From CALDTK01 sp965213735 (GTDB taxonomy: Bacteria > Bacteroidota > Bacteroidia > Chitinophagales > Saprospiraceae), in the NCBI GenBank assembly GCA_965213735.1, contig CBDCAB010000005.1, forward strand, positions 1,488,001-1,552,000: DNA of 64,000 bases. The letters are read 5' to 3'. Shown here one piece after another: positions 49,541 through 58,759 of the stretch; within the stretch, counting starts at the first letter, position 1, and the number at the start of each line of letters is the position of its first letter. The position numbers and the translations under genes are program-made. The notes under the pieces were generated by a model that saw only the letters and a list, made by a program, of their open reading frames with translations, was not told the DNA's origin and ran no database searches.

Positions 49541-52447
49541 CTACTCCTTCACCAACTTCACCGTTTGCATGCCATGCTCAGTCATGGTGCGCAGCACGTA
49601 CATGCCAGTAGTTAAGGCCGCTGGCCAGGCGATATGATTGTCCCCAGGTGCGAGGATAAGCTTTGCTCGCTCCCGACCAGCTATGTCAACGAGTACGCCC
49701 TCCTGTTTTGCGGAAGCGTAAGAATGAACATGCAGCACCTCCCGCACCGGATTTTGAACGATGCTAGCATGCCGAGGACCTGCTATTCCAGTGGCCGACC
49801 GCGTAGTTGATACCACGACCGAGAGACTACTCGTGCCGTCGACATCCACTTGACGAACGCGGTAGTATGCCGTTGCTCCCGTACCAGGATCAAGGTCGTC
49901 AGCACTGTAATCGCGCAGCGCTGTACCATCACCAAAGCTCGCCACTTCAACCACCTCTTCCCACATCAGCGTATCGCCAAAAGGCAGCCCGCGCAGCAAA
50001 ACGTAATGATCCGAATTAAATTCGTTCGCGATCGTCCAGTGAATGCGCACCGCCGCGCCTTTATCTTCTGCACGCACTTGCACCCAATCCACGGGGAGCG
50101 GACTCATGCAGCCAGCCCCATTGAGCTCGCTGATCTGCGTTACAGCCACTGCGCGCCGGCTCTTGTGACCACTGCTCGTGATCGTGCGCACCGTGTAGCG
50201 GCCTGTCTCACCCACCGCCCTATTAGACAGGATGATAGAGGTATCGCTGGTCTCGGTGACGACGCTCATCGTGCTGCCATCGTAGTCGAGAATCTCGTAG
50301 CTGACTGCTTCGGCCACAGGACTCCAGGCCAGACGAATGCTGCCGTCACACACCGGATCAGCTTTAAGTGCAGCAGGACGCGCTACGAGCGTCACCGGCT
50401 GATCAGTTATATCGCTGAGGCCACTCGATAGATTTGTGACCCTTACTTCATACTGATCGGTGCTGAAGGGAACGGCCCAGTTGTACGAGCGGCTCGCCGC
50501 GGGCAAATTAGCGTGCAGCGTTTGCCAGGCCCCACCTACCACGCGCTGCTCAATGCGCCAATTGCCGGTTTGTCCTCGCGAAGCATTCCAGGCGATATAC
50601 GTCCCTGCTCCAGGTTGGATAATCTCGCCGCCCGTCGGACAGGTTAGCACCACTTCGGGTTGCTGCGCCTCCCAAGTGATGTAAAAGTCGGTAGTGCCAA
50701 GCGGCAGTTTGGTGCCCACCACATGAATTTTGTAATTGCCTGCTGCGGGAGCTAATAGCCGCACCTGCTCAATGTTATTGAGGGTGTCGATGCCCTCAGC
50801 AGCCACAGCTGTGGGAAAATTATGATCGAGCGTGAGCGGACGGATGGTATCGCCCAGCGCATCGGTGAGGTACAAATCGAAATCGTTGACAAGGACAGGT
50901 CCGGCATTGTTGGATGGACCTGCCTGGTCGGGCCAATAGAGCATCACCTTCAGCACCTCTGTAGCGGCAGGTACAGCGAGCGCCTGCTCATAGCGTTGAG
51001 TTTGCGCGAGAGCCCCTTTATAATACCGATTGGCATTGATGGTTTGCAAGGCGCGGGCACCATCGATGAGGCCGTAACCGAAGATAAAGTCTGGGCCATC
51101 GTTGCCAAGATCAGTAGCGGTATTGCAGGCTATGGCTTTCAGCAAGGCCCCGTCGGGATTTTGCCCTGGGTGGAGTTGCTGGTAAGCTTCAGAGAGGAGG
51201 GCTAGGGTGCCCACGACGCCTGGTGCGGCATAGCTCGTGCCGTTGCCCGTGCCGTAGCTTTCGCTGCGATTGAGTGAAGTTACTGATCTGCCGATGCCAA
51301 CGATTTCAGGCTTGAGGCGGCCATCGCGGGTGGGGCCGGCGCTGCTGGTATGGTAGCGCTTGCGGTCGAAGCCGACATTGCCCACTGCGAGCGTATTCTT
51401 GGCGTTCATTTCGCCGTGAGGCAAATTGCCGTAGCCGACAGGTCGCTCGGTGCAGGTCGAACGTCCGCTGTTGCCAGCTGCAAACACGTGGAGCAGCGAC
51501 TCATTGTCGTAGAGTTGCTGGTCGAGACTTGCTGAGCTGCCGTAGTAGTTGCCTGCCACTGAGCAGTGAAAACTTGGTCCGTAAGAGTTATTTGTGATGG
51601 TCATGCCGTAGTTGGCAGCATGTTGTGGGGCGTAGTAGGTGATGCGATTGGTGTAGTCCACGACGACTTCCGCTTCTTTGGCGATGCCCTGGTGCTGGGG
51701 GTTCATGAGTCCAGCGCCGGCGATGATGCCCGTCACCATATCGGGATGGTTGCCCCAGCCACCGTTGTAGGTGGGCGTTTCGTAGATCCGTCGATCACCG
51801 AGGTCGGGATGTCCAGCGGTCGTACCTCCGTCGCCGATGCCTACGATGATGCCGCTGCCATTGAGGTTGGGAGCTCCTGGTATGCCGCTGTTGAGGGGAG
51901 TTACGCCTTGTGCTATGCGTTGCTCGAAGTGGAGTAGCTCGTAGGTTTCGATGGCTGGGTTGATGCCCACAACTAGAGGTGATTGTAGCAGTCGCTCTAT
52001 GCCTGCGGCGGTGGTGGTGCCAATTAGCGTTACTCCTCCTTGCACTTGTTCGGGGGCCAGTTGGAAGTCAGCTTTCGCCAAAACATCACCTAGGTATTCA
52101 GCGGCGCCAGGGTAGGCGAGGGTGAGTTCGATCTTGCTAGATGAGCTGTGCGAACGCGCCTTGGACAAGTTTTGCGTAAGCGCATTGCTTCTTGCCTTAG
52201 TTGCTACAGCTTTCGCCAAAACAGGCCGTGCAAAACTCGGGAGCGCGGTGGCTAGGTAGATGCCATCACCGTAACTGTGAAGGAGCTGAATCTGCTCGCT
52301 TTTCAAATGACTTTCGAGTTCTGCTGACACGGGTCCGTTGAGATCAACGAGGACAGGTGCTTGGGCAGACTGGGCAAGGCTTGTGTTCGCGCAGAAGGTC
52401 GAAACGGCAAAGAGGCCGAGCGCGAGCCACGAGAGTGGCGTGTTCAT
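49541..52447 (-). CDS. S8 (subtilisin-like) serine peptidase with T9SS sorting domain
   Basis: A 968-residue secreted peptidase. The ATG at 52447 starts a signal peptide (NTPLSWLALGLFAVSTFCAN); an ATG at 52480 adds 11 residues. The subtilase triad can be traced: Asp in IIVGIGDGGTTAGHPDL, His in GWGNHPDMVTGIIAGAGL, Ser in GNGTSYAAPGVVGTLALLSE, with the oxyanion Asn in HVFAAGNSGRST. A pre-peptidase/jelly-roll region and Ig/fibronectin-like domains (VVLTCPTGGEIIQPGAG; ALKADPVCDGSIRLAWSPV) follow, and the end (VLVDIAGRERAKLI, ALTTGMYVLRTMTEHGMQTVKL) is a type A sorting tail. Likely extracellular protein degradation. Confidence 0.92.
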   Translation of the reverse strand: MNTPLSWLALGLFAVSTFCANTSLAQSAQAPVLVDLNGPVSAELESHLKSEQIQLLHSYGDGIYLATALPSFARPVLAKAVATKARSNALTQNLSKARSHSSSSKIELTLAYPGAAEYLGDVLAKADFQLAPEQVQGGVTLIGTTTAAGIERLLQSPLVVGINPAIETYELLHFEQRIAQGVTPLNSGIPGAPNLNGSGIIVGIGDGGTTAGHPDLGDRRIYETPTYNGGWGNHPDMVTGIIAGAGLMNPQHQGIAKEAEVVVDYTNRITYYAPQHAANYGMTITNNSYGPSFHCSVAGNYYGSSASLDQQLYDNESLLHVFAAGNSGRSTCTERPVGYGNLPHGEMNAKNTLAVGNVGFDRKRYHTSSAGPTRDGRLKPEIVGIGRSVTSLNRSESYGTGNGTSYAAPGVVGTLALLSEAYQQLHPGQNPDGALLKAIACNTATDLGNDGPDFIFGYGLIDGARALQTINANRYYKGALAQTQRYEQALAVPAATEVLKVMLYWPDQAGPSNNAGPVLVNDFDLYLTDALGDTIRPLTLDHNFPTAVAAEGIDTLNNIEQVRLLAPAAGNYKIHVVGTKLPLGTTDFYITWEAQQPEVVLTCPTGGEIIQPGAGTYIAWNASRGQTGNWRIEQRVVGGAWQTLHANLPAASRSYNWAVPFSTDQYEVRVTNLSSGLSDITDQPVTLVARPAALKADPVCDGSIRLAWSPVAEAVSYEILDYDGSTMSVVTETSDTSIILSNRAVGETGRYTVRTITSSGHKSRRAVAVTQISELNGAGCMSPLPVDWVQVRAEDKGAAVRIHWTIANEFNSDHYVLLRGLPFGDTLMWEEVVEVASFGDGTALRDYSADDLDPGTGATAYYRVRQVDVDGTSSLSVVVSTTRSATGIAGPRHASIVQNPVREVLHVHSYASAKQEGVLVDIAGRERAKLILAPGDNHIAWPAALTTGMYVLRTMTEHGMQTVKLVKE
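52071..52084 (-). repeat. Dispersed motif GCTTTCGCCAAAAC in the S8 peptidase gene
   Basis: Exact reverse-orientation copy; a second one is 125 bases away at 52209-52222 in the same gene. Confidence 0.85.
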
Positions 52448-52458
52448 AGTTTGTAATT

Positions 52459-52482
52459 GGGTGCACAAAAGGGTGTGCACCC
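52459..52482 (-). promoter_or_regulatory. Inverted repeat in the 5' leader of the S8 peptidase gene
   Basis: GGGTGCACA (52459-52467) and TGTGCACCC (52474-52482) form a perfect 9-bp stem with a 6-base loop, starting 11 bases upstream of the S8 start codon. It could control translation or bind a regulator. Confidence 0.55.
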
Positions 52483-52577
52483 GCCGGCCAGTGTTAGAGC
52501 CGAGGGGTAAGGCGGATGCCGTTACCTAGGGGATTGCCAGCGCACAGTGTAGCGTGTTTGTCGGTTGTGCACCAGTA

Positions 52578-52606
52578 GGCACGGCTCATATGGCAATGGC
52601 CGTGCC
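52578..52606. promoter_or_regulatory. Inverted repeat in divergent intergenic region
   Basis: GGCACGGC (52578-52585) pairs with GCCGTGCC (52599-52606) across a 13-base loop, near the middle of the 231-bp region between two divergent genes. It is an operator candidate. Confidence 0.4.
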
Positions 52607-52622
52607 AACCCGTTGAATGGAA

Positions 52623-52630
52623 TACTTTTG
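52623..52630 (+). promoter_or_regulatory. Candidate -7 box (TACTTTTG)
   Basis: TACTTTTG matches TAnnTTTG exactly and lies 48 bases before the ATG at 52679. Directly downstream is the 12-bp palindrome CCCGTTAACGGG (52641-52652), placed where a repressor could bind. Confidence 0.45.
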
Positions 52631-52640
52631 TATTTGTCGA

Positions 52641-52652
52641 CCCGTTAACGGG
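52641..52652. promoter_or_regulatory. 12-bp palindrome CCCGTTAACGGG
   Basis: A perfect palindrome between a promoter-like box and the DUF6089-like gene; a partial CCCGTTGAA lies at 52609-52617. It could be an operator; no regulator is known. Confidence 0.4.
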
Positions 52653-52678
52653 TGCAAATAGCCAAAACTCCGTTTGAA

Positions 52679-53371
52679 ATGCGTCTGAGCCTACTCTTTA
52701 CTTGTGTTCTTGCCCTTGCCAGTACAGCCTCAGCCCAGAATTACCTCGAGCTCGGCTTGAAGGCTGGCGTCATCAATTATCAAGGCGACCTTCAGGACAA
52801 ACTCTTCACCGCCAGCGGCAGCCGCCCAGCCTTCGGGGCTATGTTGCGGTACAGCTACGGAGAAAAATTCGCTCTGCGAGCCATGGTGGAAGCAGGTAAT
52901 ATCTCGGCCGACGATAAAGACAATTCCGATCCGCAACTTGTGGCCAGAGGCTTCAGCTTTGAATCTTCTTTATTAACCGCAGAGCTGGTCGCAGAGTGGC
53001 TGCCTTTTGGCAAGGAGCGTATGAGCAACGGTATCTTTCTCTCGCAAATCAACCCCTATGGTCTGCTTGGCATCGGCTATGCGCGCATCAACGCCGAGGT
53101 GACTACCCTCAATCCCGCCGATGCTCAGCGCTTTCCCGAAGCCGACGACCGCTCTAATTTCTTTACTGTACCTATCGGCGCAGGCTTGCGCTGGGATATT
53201 GCAAGCGGTCTGGCTATCGGCGCCGAGGCTAATTGGCGCGCAACCTTCAGTGACTATGTCGATGGTGTAAGTGTAAATGGACGTGCTGACCGCGAAGACT
53301 GGTTTTGGACAGCCGGTGGCTACGTGAGCTTCACCTTTGGCGGCAACGACGACGAGATGAACCTGAAGTAG
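52679..53371 (+). CDS. DUF6089-like outer-membrane beta-barrel protein
   Basis: A 230-residue exported protein. The ATG at 52679 begins a signal peptide (RLSLLFTCVLALASTASAQ); an upstream start would add nine residues. The mature part has OmpW/OprF-like short-barrel strands: NYLELGLKAGVINYQGDLQD (a signature start of DUF6089 proteins), FGAMLRYSYGEKFALRAMVE, NPYGLLGIGYARINAEV and FFTVPIGAGLRWDIASG. It ends in a charged tail (GGNDDEMNLK) instead of an aromatic residue. Function unknown, but related proteins include type IX secretion accessory barrels. polA follows after 53 bases. Confidence 0.82.
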   Translation: MRLSLLFTCVLALASTASAQNYLELGLKAGVINYQGDLQDKLFTASGSRPAFGAMLRYSYGEKFALRAMVEAGNISADDKDNSDPQLVARGFSFESSLLTAELVAEWLPFGKERMSNGIFLSQINPYGLLGIGYARINAEVTTLNPADAQRFPEADDRSNFFTVPIGAGLRWDIASGLAIGAEANWRATFSDYVDGVSVNGRADREDWFWTAGGYVSFTFGGNDDEMNLK

Positions 53372-53424
53372 GTTTTCACGCAAGTGGGCGCTGTGGTCGC
53401 TAAGGCGTTTCGCATCTTGCGCGC

Positions 53425-56235
53425 ATGTCGAATGCTAAGACGCTCTACCTGCTCGACGGGCACGCGCTCGTATACCAGTACCACTTCGCCTTCAAAGACA
53501 GGCCACTCATCAACTCCAAGGGAGTCAACACCTCCGCCATCGTCGGCTTTACGAGGATGCTGTGGGACCTCATGCAGACCAGCAATCCGAGCCACCTCTC
53601 GGTAATTTTCGACCCGAGCGGCGAGACCTTCCGCACCGAACTATTTGCCGACTACAAAGCCAACCGCGAAGAACAACCAGAAGACATTCGCGCTGCGCTG
53701 CCCAAGATTAGGCAGATCGTCGAGGCGATGAATATCCCCGTGAAGGTGATCGACAACTTTGAGGCCGACGATGTCATCGGCACCCTCGCCAAGCAGGCCG
53801 AAGCAGAAGGCTACGAGGTGTTTATGGTCACGCCCGACAAAGACTACGGGCAGCTGGTGAGCGACAAGATTCATCAGTACCGCCCTTCGCGCATGGGCTC
53901 TGGAGTGACGGTTTTGCGAAAGCAGGACATACTCGACAAATGGGATATCGAGCGCCCGGAGCAAGTAATCGACGTGCTGGCCCTCATGGGAGATTCGAGC
54001 GATAATATTCCCGGAGTACCTGGTATCGGACCTAAGACTGCTGCAAAGTTGCTCAAGGAGTACGGTAGTTTAGATAATATCCTCGCCCAGCGGGCCAACA
54101 TCAAAGGCAAAAACTCGGAGCGACTCGAGGAGTATCAAGATCAGGCGCGGCTGAGTTATCGATTAGCAACCATCGATATTAATGCACCCGTGAGTTTTGA
54201 TGAAGCTTCGTTTTTGATCGACGAAATGCACCGCGATGAGCTGGCGGAGTTGTTTAGCGAATTGGAGATTCGTAGTCTCGCCAAAGCTATACTCGGGGCA
54301 GCAGACTCGGGCAGAACTGTGCCTGCGAGCAGTGGTGAAATCAACTTGTTCAATCAGCCAAGTGCTGGCGAGGCGGCCACCAGCACCAACGCAGCACCTC
54401 CAGCTTATTCAGTAGCGAATACCAACATGGCGGTCAGCGAGCAAGAGTATATCCTTGTGCAGACCGATGAGCAACTCGAGGAGCTAAAGCAGGTTTTGGC
54501 GAAAGCTGAACTTATCTGCTTCGATACCGAAACCACGAGTACCGATCCCAACGAAGCCGAACTCGTAGGAATAGCCTTTAGCGTTGCCGCAAAACAGGGC
54601 TACTACGTGCCTGTACCCGAGGATCGCGCAAAGGCTGAGGCCATCGTCGGCCACTTTAAAGAGCTGCTGGAGAATGAGCAAATCCCGAAAGTCGGGCAAA
54701 ACTTAAAGTATGATGCTATTGTGCTTAAGTGGTACGGGGTGGAAGTGACAGGTCCGGTAGAAGACACAATGTTGATGCACTACGTGTTGAGTCCAGAGCT
54801 GCGCCACAACCTCACCCATATGGCTGAAACTTACCTGAAGTATTCGCCACAGCCCATTGAAGAACTTATCGGCAAGAAGGGAAAAAATCAGGGTACAATG
54901 CGCGAAGTACCCGTCGAAATAGCTGCTAATTATGCGGCTGAAGATGCTGACATCACGCTGAGGCTGCACAAACTGCTGCGGCCCAAGTTGGCCAGCGAGC
55001 AAATGGCGAAACTGTATGAAGAGGTCGAAGCCCCGCTCGTGTACGTGCTGCGCGATATGGAGTACAATGGGGTGGCACTCGACCAGCCTTTTCTTGCCGA
55101 TTATTCCGAGCAATTAAGCTCGATGCAGCTGCTACTCGAAGATGATATCTATGCTGCGGCTGGCACAAACTTTAATATCGGTAGTCCCAAGCAAGTTGGG
55201 GAAATTCTATTCGACCACCTGAAGCTGCCCTACAAAGGGCGAAAAACGAAAACTGGTCAATACAAAACAGATGAGTTTACGATGCAGGACATTGCGCGTG
55301 AACACCCAATAGCTGCCAAAATTTTGGAACACCGACAACTATCGAAGTTCCGCGGGACTTACATCGATGCGCTGCCGCTACTGGTGAGTCCGCGCGATGG
55401 CCGCATACACTCTAGCTTCAATCAGGCAGCGGTGGCAACGGGCCGGCTATCGTCGAGCAATCCGAACCTGCAAAACATCCCGATGCGTACTGATATCGGG
55501 CGCCAAATCAGACGTGCATTTATACCGCGCGACAGCGACCATGTAATTGTGAGCGCCGACTATTCGCAAATCGAGCTGCGCCTTATCGCAGAAATTGCAG
55601 GCGAACAAGCTATGCTCGAAGCCTTTAATTCTGGGCAGGATATTCACCGCTCTACCGCTGCACTCGTCTATGGGGTAGAGTACGATGCCGTCACAGATGA
55701 TCAGCGGCGCAAAGCAAAGACGGTCAATTTCGGCATCATCTACGGTGCAGGCGCCACGCGTATGGCCAACGAACTCGAAATCGATCGCAACGAAGCGAGC
55801 GAGCTGATCGAAAAATACTTCGCCACTTACCAGGGCTTGCAGAAATACATGACCGCTCAAAAGGAGCTGGCGCGGCGGCAAGGCTATGTGAGTACGTTGT
55901 TGGGTCGCCGCCGCTACTTGCGCGACATCAATTCTGGCAATGGCAACTTGCGCGCATATGCCGAGCGCAACGCTGTCAACACCCCAATTCAAGGTACTGC
56001 AGCCGATCTGATGAAACTCGCTATGATCAACGTGCACCGCCGCATGCGCAAGGAAAAATTGCAGAGCCTGCTCACCTTGCAGGTGCACGACGAGCTCGTG
56101 TTTGACGTGCCACGCAAAGAAGAGGAGCAACTTCGAGCGCTAGTCGAACAGGAAATGAGTGGCGCCATGCCTCAGCTGCAAGTCAAGCTGCTCGTAGAAA
56201 GTGGTGTAGGCGACAATTGGCTAGAGGCACACTAA
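53425..56235 (+). CDS. polA: DNA polymerase I
   Basis: A 936-residue cytoplasmic repair and Okazaki-processing polymerase with all three activities. The 5'-nuclease domain (1-~290) has LYLLDGHALVYQYHFAF, FEADDVIGTLA and ALMGDSSDNIPGVPGIGPKTA. The 3'-5' exonuclease (~360-530) keeps ICFDTETTSTD, NLKYDAIVL and YAAEDADITLRL, so proofreading should be active. The polymerase has motif A VSADYSQIELRLIAE (~710), motif B RRKAKTVNFGIIYGA (~768) and motif C LQVHDELVFDV (~888). The linker between nuclease and exonuclease (~295-355) is low-complexity and ends with QVLAKAEL, encoded by a copy of the dispersed 14-mer motif; another copy lies in the 5'-nuclease. Confidence 0.97.
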   Translation: MSNAKTLYLLDGHALVYQYHFAFKDRPLINSKGVNTSAIVGFTRMLWDLMQTSNPSHLSVIFDPSGETFRTELFADYKANREEQPEDIRAALPKIRQIVEAMNIPVKVIDNFEADDVIGTLAKQAEAEGYEVFMVTPDKDYGQLVSDKIHQYRPSRMGSGVTVLRKQDILDKWDIERPEQVIDVLALMGDSSDNIPGVPGIGPKTAAKLLKEYGSLDNILAQRANIKGKNSERLEEYQDQARLSYRLATIDINAPVSFDEASFLIDEMHRDELAELFSELEIRSLAKAILGAADSGRTVPASSGEINLFNQPSAGEAATSTNAAPPAYSVANTNMAVSEQEYILVQTDEQLEELKQVLAKAELICFDTETTSTDPNEAELVGIAFSVAAKQGYYVPVPEDRAKAEAIVGHFKELLENEQIPKVGQNLKYDAIVLKWYGVEVTGPVEDTMLMHYVLSPELRHNLTHMAETYLKYSPQPIEELIGKKGKNQGTMREVPVEIAANYAAEDADITLRLHKLLRPKLASEQMAKLYEEVEAPLVYVLRDMEYNGVALDQPFLADYSEQLSSMQLLLEDDIYAAAGTNFNIGSPKQVGEILFDHLKLPYKGRKTKTGQYKTDEFTMQDIAREHPIAAKILEHRQLSKFRGTYIDALPLLVSPRDGRIHSSFNQAAVATGRLSSSNPNLQNIPMRTDIGRQIRRAFIPRDSDHVIVSADYSQIELRLIAEIAGEQAMLEAFNSGQDIHRSTAALVYGVEYDAVTDDQRRKAKTVNFGIIYGAGATRMANELEIDRNEASELIEKYFATYQGLQKYMTAQKELARRQGYVSTLLGRRRYLRDINSGNGNLRAYAERNAVNTPIQGTAADLMKLAMINVHRRMRKEKLQSLLTLQVHDELVFDVPRKEEEQLRALVEQEMSGAMPQLQVKLLVESGVGDNWLEAH
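54493..54506 (+). repeat. Dispersed motif GTTTTGGCGAAAGC in polA
   Basis: Exact copy read as VLAKA at the boundary of the exonuclease domain. Confidence 0.85.
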
Positions 56236-56280
56236 CTAGAGTTGTATTGTTAACGTTGTACCTAGCAAAACCACCTCCTC

Positions 56281-57054
56281 ATGAAAATCCTGCTGCTTTT
56301 CGCTACTTCTCTTTTTCTCGCTGGCGTGCCTACCTGCCGCGTCGATGATGTCAAATCTGACAGCGGTCCGATCTCGCACGAACTCTTTACCGAGCAGCTC
56401 GCCAAGTACGTCGATGATGAGGGCTGGGTAGATTATGATGCATGGAAGCAAGACACCGCTAAGCTCAATAAGTATCTCCAGCTGCTGGAGTCGCACCACC
56501 CCAATGAGGCCAATTGGACGGAGGATGAGCGGCTAGCCTACTGGCTCAATGCCTACAATGCCTACACGGTGCAGTTGGTCTTGCGCCACTGGCCACTCGA
56601 GAGCATCAAAGACATTAAAGATGGCACCGCCTTCATCAATAGTGTTTGGGATATTAAGTTTATTGAAATTGAAGGTCATGTGTACGATCTCAATAACATC
56701 GAGCACGGCATTATCCGTCCCAAGTTTGAAGATCCACGCATTCACGCAGCGGTAAATTGTGCGAGCGTTTCGTGTCCTGTGCTGCGCCAAGAAGCGTACA
56801 CTGCCGAAAAATTGGATGAGCAACTCGATGATCAGACGCGCAGATGGTTCAATTCGAAACGCAATAATCTGTCTGATCCCAAAAACCCCAAAATATCAAG
56901 TATCATGAAATGGTATAACAGTGACTTTAAGTGGGGAGACTGGACGCTAGAACAATTTGTCGAGAAGTACAGCGGCAAAGAAATTCCGAGCAAAGTCGAA
57001 TTTGAGTATTTAGATTACGACTGGGGCATCAACTCTCAGCAGAAAAATAGCTAG
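56281..57054 (+). CDS. DUF547 domain-containing exported protein
   Basis: A 257-residue protein with a signal peptide (KILLLFATSLFLAGVPTC, possibly a lipoprotein with Cys19). The DUF547 core is clear: YVDDEGWVDYDAWKQDTAKL, DERLAYWLNAYNAYTVQLVL, IRPKFEDPRIHAAVNCASVSCP and LRQEAYTAEKLDEQLDDQTR, with the conserved Cys-rich NCASxSCP segment. DUF547 proteins are widespread but uncharacterised. The stop lies shortly before the TPR lipoprotein start at 57099; the three genes to 58683 look like one operon. Confidence 0.88.
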   Translation: MKILLLFATSLFLAGVPTCRVDDVKSDSGPISHELFTEQLAKYVDDEGWVDYDAWKQDTAKLNKYLQLLESHHPNEANWTEDERLAYWLNAYNAYTVQLVLRHWPLESIKDIKDGTAFINSVWDIKFIEIEGHVYDLNNIEHGIIRPKFEDPRIHAAVNCASVSCPVLRQEAYTAEKLDEQLDDQTRRWFNSKRNNLSDPKNPKISSIMKWYNSDFKWGDWTLEQFVEKYSGKEIPSKVEFEYLDYDWGINSQQKNS

Positions 57055-57098
57055 TGGTGCAGCATGTTCAAGCTGTCCACAGGCTTAGCCGCATACCT

Positions 57099-58145
57099 AT
57101 GACTACTCTTGCCTCAGCCCCGCGCCTACTGTTGCTCTTTGCCCTATGCCTCGCGCTTTTCAGTGCTTGCTCTGACGAAGGAGATGCTGCAGGGCAGGAT
57201 GCTGCTGATGAACAAGAGCAAGCCGCTGGACCACAAGCCGCAGTAGCCGAGCTCTCGGCCGCCATTGAGGCCAATCCCAACGACGCCAATCTTTATTTTC
57301 AACGCGGCGAGATCTATTACGAAAGCCGCATCTATGATCGGGCAGCAGCCGATCTTCAACGCAGCATACAACTCGATTCGAGCAGGTGGGAAGTTTGGCA
57401 TCTGCTCGCCGATACTCAACTCGATGGTTTGCGCAGTCGCGAGGCGCTCAACACCATGATCTTTGCCTCGAGCAAGTTTCCCGAGCGGATGGGTACGCTC
57501 CTCAAGCTCGCCGAGTACCAATACTTGCTCCAACGTTATGAGGATGCACTTGCTACCTTAGATAGGGCCGCTCGGCTCGATAGCAATGATGGCGAGGTGT
57601 TTTTTATGATAGGTCAGGTTTTGAGCGAAAGCGGAGACACAGTACGTGCTATTAATGCTTATCAGCGAGCTTCCGAACTGGACCCAGAGCTACTCGACGC
57701 GTGGCTATCGCTCGGGGTGCTCTACGAGGCCAGAGGCAGCAGTCGCGCTGATCGATACTTTAATACAGCCGTGGCGATTGATCGCGATAACGCGCTGCCT
57801 TACCGCATGCGCGCCGACTACTATACGCGCCAAAATCGACTAGAGGAAGCGGTGCAAGCATATGATGAGGCCATTGAGCGCGATCCGCGCATGTACGAAG
57901 CCTTTTTCAACAGTGGGCTAGTATATATCGATATGGATAGTCTCGCAGAGGCCATAGCCCAGTTCGACCGCACGATTGCGATAAATCCTAGCTATGTAGC
58001 TGCCCATTATTATCGAGGGGTGGCAAGCGAATTGCAGGGAAATCTCGAGCAAGCGCGGCGCAGTTACCAGCAGGCGCTCAACATCAGTCCTCGCTATGAA
58101 GCAGCTCAACAAGCCCTCGATCGTTTGGCGCAGGCTGTGCAATAG
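57099..58145 (+). CDS. Tetratricopeptide-repeat lipoprotein
   Basis: A 348-residue lipoprotein. The ATG at 57099 starts a signal peptide with lipobox LALFSAC (Cys24); a GTG at 57054 would add 15 residues. After an acidic linker (DEGDAAGQDAADEQEQAAG) come about eight TPR units, e.g. ANLYFQRGEIYYESRIYDRAAADLQRSIQLD and AAHYYRGVASELQGNLEQARRSYQQALNI. It is probably a periplasmic scaffold. Its last 50 bases overlap the start of the thioredoxin gene in another frame. Confidence 0.9.
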   Translation: MTTLASAPRLLLLFALCLALFSACSDEGDAAGQDAADEQEQAAGPQAAVAELSAAIEANPNDANLYFQRGEIYYESRIYDRAAADLQRSIQLDSSRWEVWHLLADTQLDGLRSREALNTMIFASSKFPERMGTLLKLAEYQYLLQRYEDALATLDRAARLDSNDGEVFFMIGQVLSESGDTVRAINAYQRASELDPELLDAWLSLGVLYEARGSSRADRYFNTAVAIDRDNALPYRMRADYYTRQNRLEEAVQAYDEAIERDPRMYEAFFNSGLVYIDMDSLAEAIAQFDRTIAINPSYVAAHYYRGVASELQGNLEQARRSYQQALNISPRYEAAQQALDRLAQAVQ

Positions 58146-58683
58146 CTGCTGCCTAGGCTTGCTTCTCGTCTTGTCGAGTTCCGCTTTCGCTCAAAACCTA
58201 TACCGTAGCACCGCGCGCCCAATAGCTGAGCTGGATACGCTTTTCCCGTACAACATCGAGCTGCTGGCCAGCAGAGGAGTGACAGATACTAGCCTCACCA
58301 CGAGTAACGATGTGCTGGGGCAACATCTGGGAAAGCGGCCGGTGGTCATGATATTTTGGCTCACCACCTGCGGCCCGTGTCGCCTCGAACTGGCAGAACT
58401 TGCCAAACGGCTCGATGGCTGGCAGCAACAGGCTGATTTCGCTTTTGTACCTATCAGCTTCGACTTTCCCAAACGGCGGGCGGATTTCCATGCTCGCGCG
58501 GCACTATACCCTTGGACGAGCTACCTCGACTTCAACCGTGAATTTCCTGTCGTAATGCCTGGCCGGCTCAACGGCGTACCTCAAATCTTCGTGTTTGATG
58601 CAGAGGGTCGGCAGGTATTTCACCGTCGCAAGTATCGGCCGGGAGACTTGGAGGCGCTGGAGGAAGTGTTGCTTGCTGAGTAG
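58096..58683 (+). CDS. TlpA-like thioredoxin overlapping the TPR gene
   Basis: A 195-residue exported thioredoxin-fold protein. ATG at 58096 gives a signal peptide with a basic start and hydrophobic core (NSCCLGLLLVLSSSAFAQ). The active site is VVMIFWLTTCGPCRLELAEL (CxxC), followed by ADFAFVPISFDFPKRRADF and GVPQIFVFDAEGRQVFHRRKYRPGD. The start lies inside the TPR gene, a 50-base overlap, so translation is probably coupled. A downstream start would remove the signal peptide. The SAFAQN codons again contain GCTTTCGC(TC)AAAAC. Confidence 0.85.
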   Translation: MKQLNKPSIVWRRLCNSCCLGLLLVLSSSAFAQNLYRSTARPIAELDTLFPYNIELLASRGVTDTSLTTSNDVLGQHLGKRPVVMIFWLTTCGPCRLELAELAKRLDGWQQQADFAFVPISFDFPKRRADFHARAALYPWTSYLDFNREFPVVMPGRLNGVPQIFVFDAEGRQVFHRRKYRPGDLEALEEVLLAE

Positions 58684-58743
58684 CATCTCGGCAGGTGCAA
58701 CTACTGCGAAAAGCTACTGTCCTTGATAGCAAAATCGATCCAC

Positions 58744-58751
58744 GATCTTTG
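58744..58751 (+). promoter_or_regulatory. Candidate -7 box (GATCTTTG) for the sigma factor gene
   Basis: GATCTTTG resembles TAnnTTTG, with the TTTG part exact, and lies eight bases before the GTG start at 58760. If real it would make the transcript almost leaderless. Confidence 0.3.
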
Positions 58752-58759
58752 CTCCACGC

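Noticed and set aside
50000..50431. Plus-strand frames inside the S8 peptidase region
   Set aside because: Antisense shadows of a well-supported secreted peptidase.
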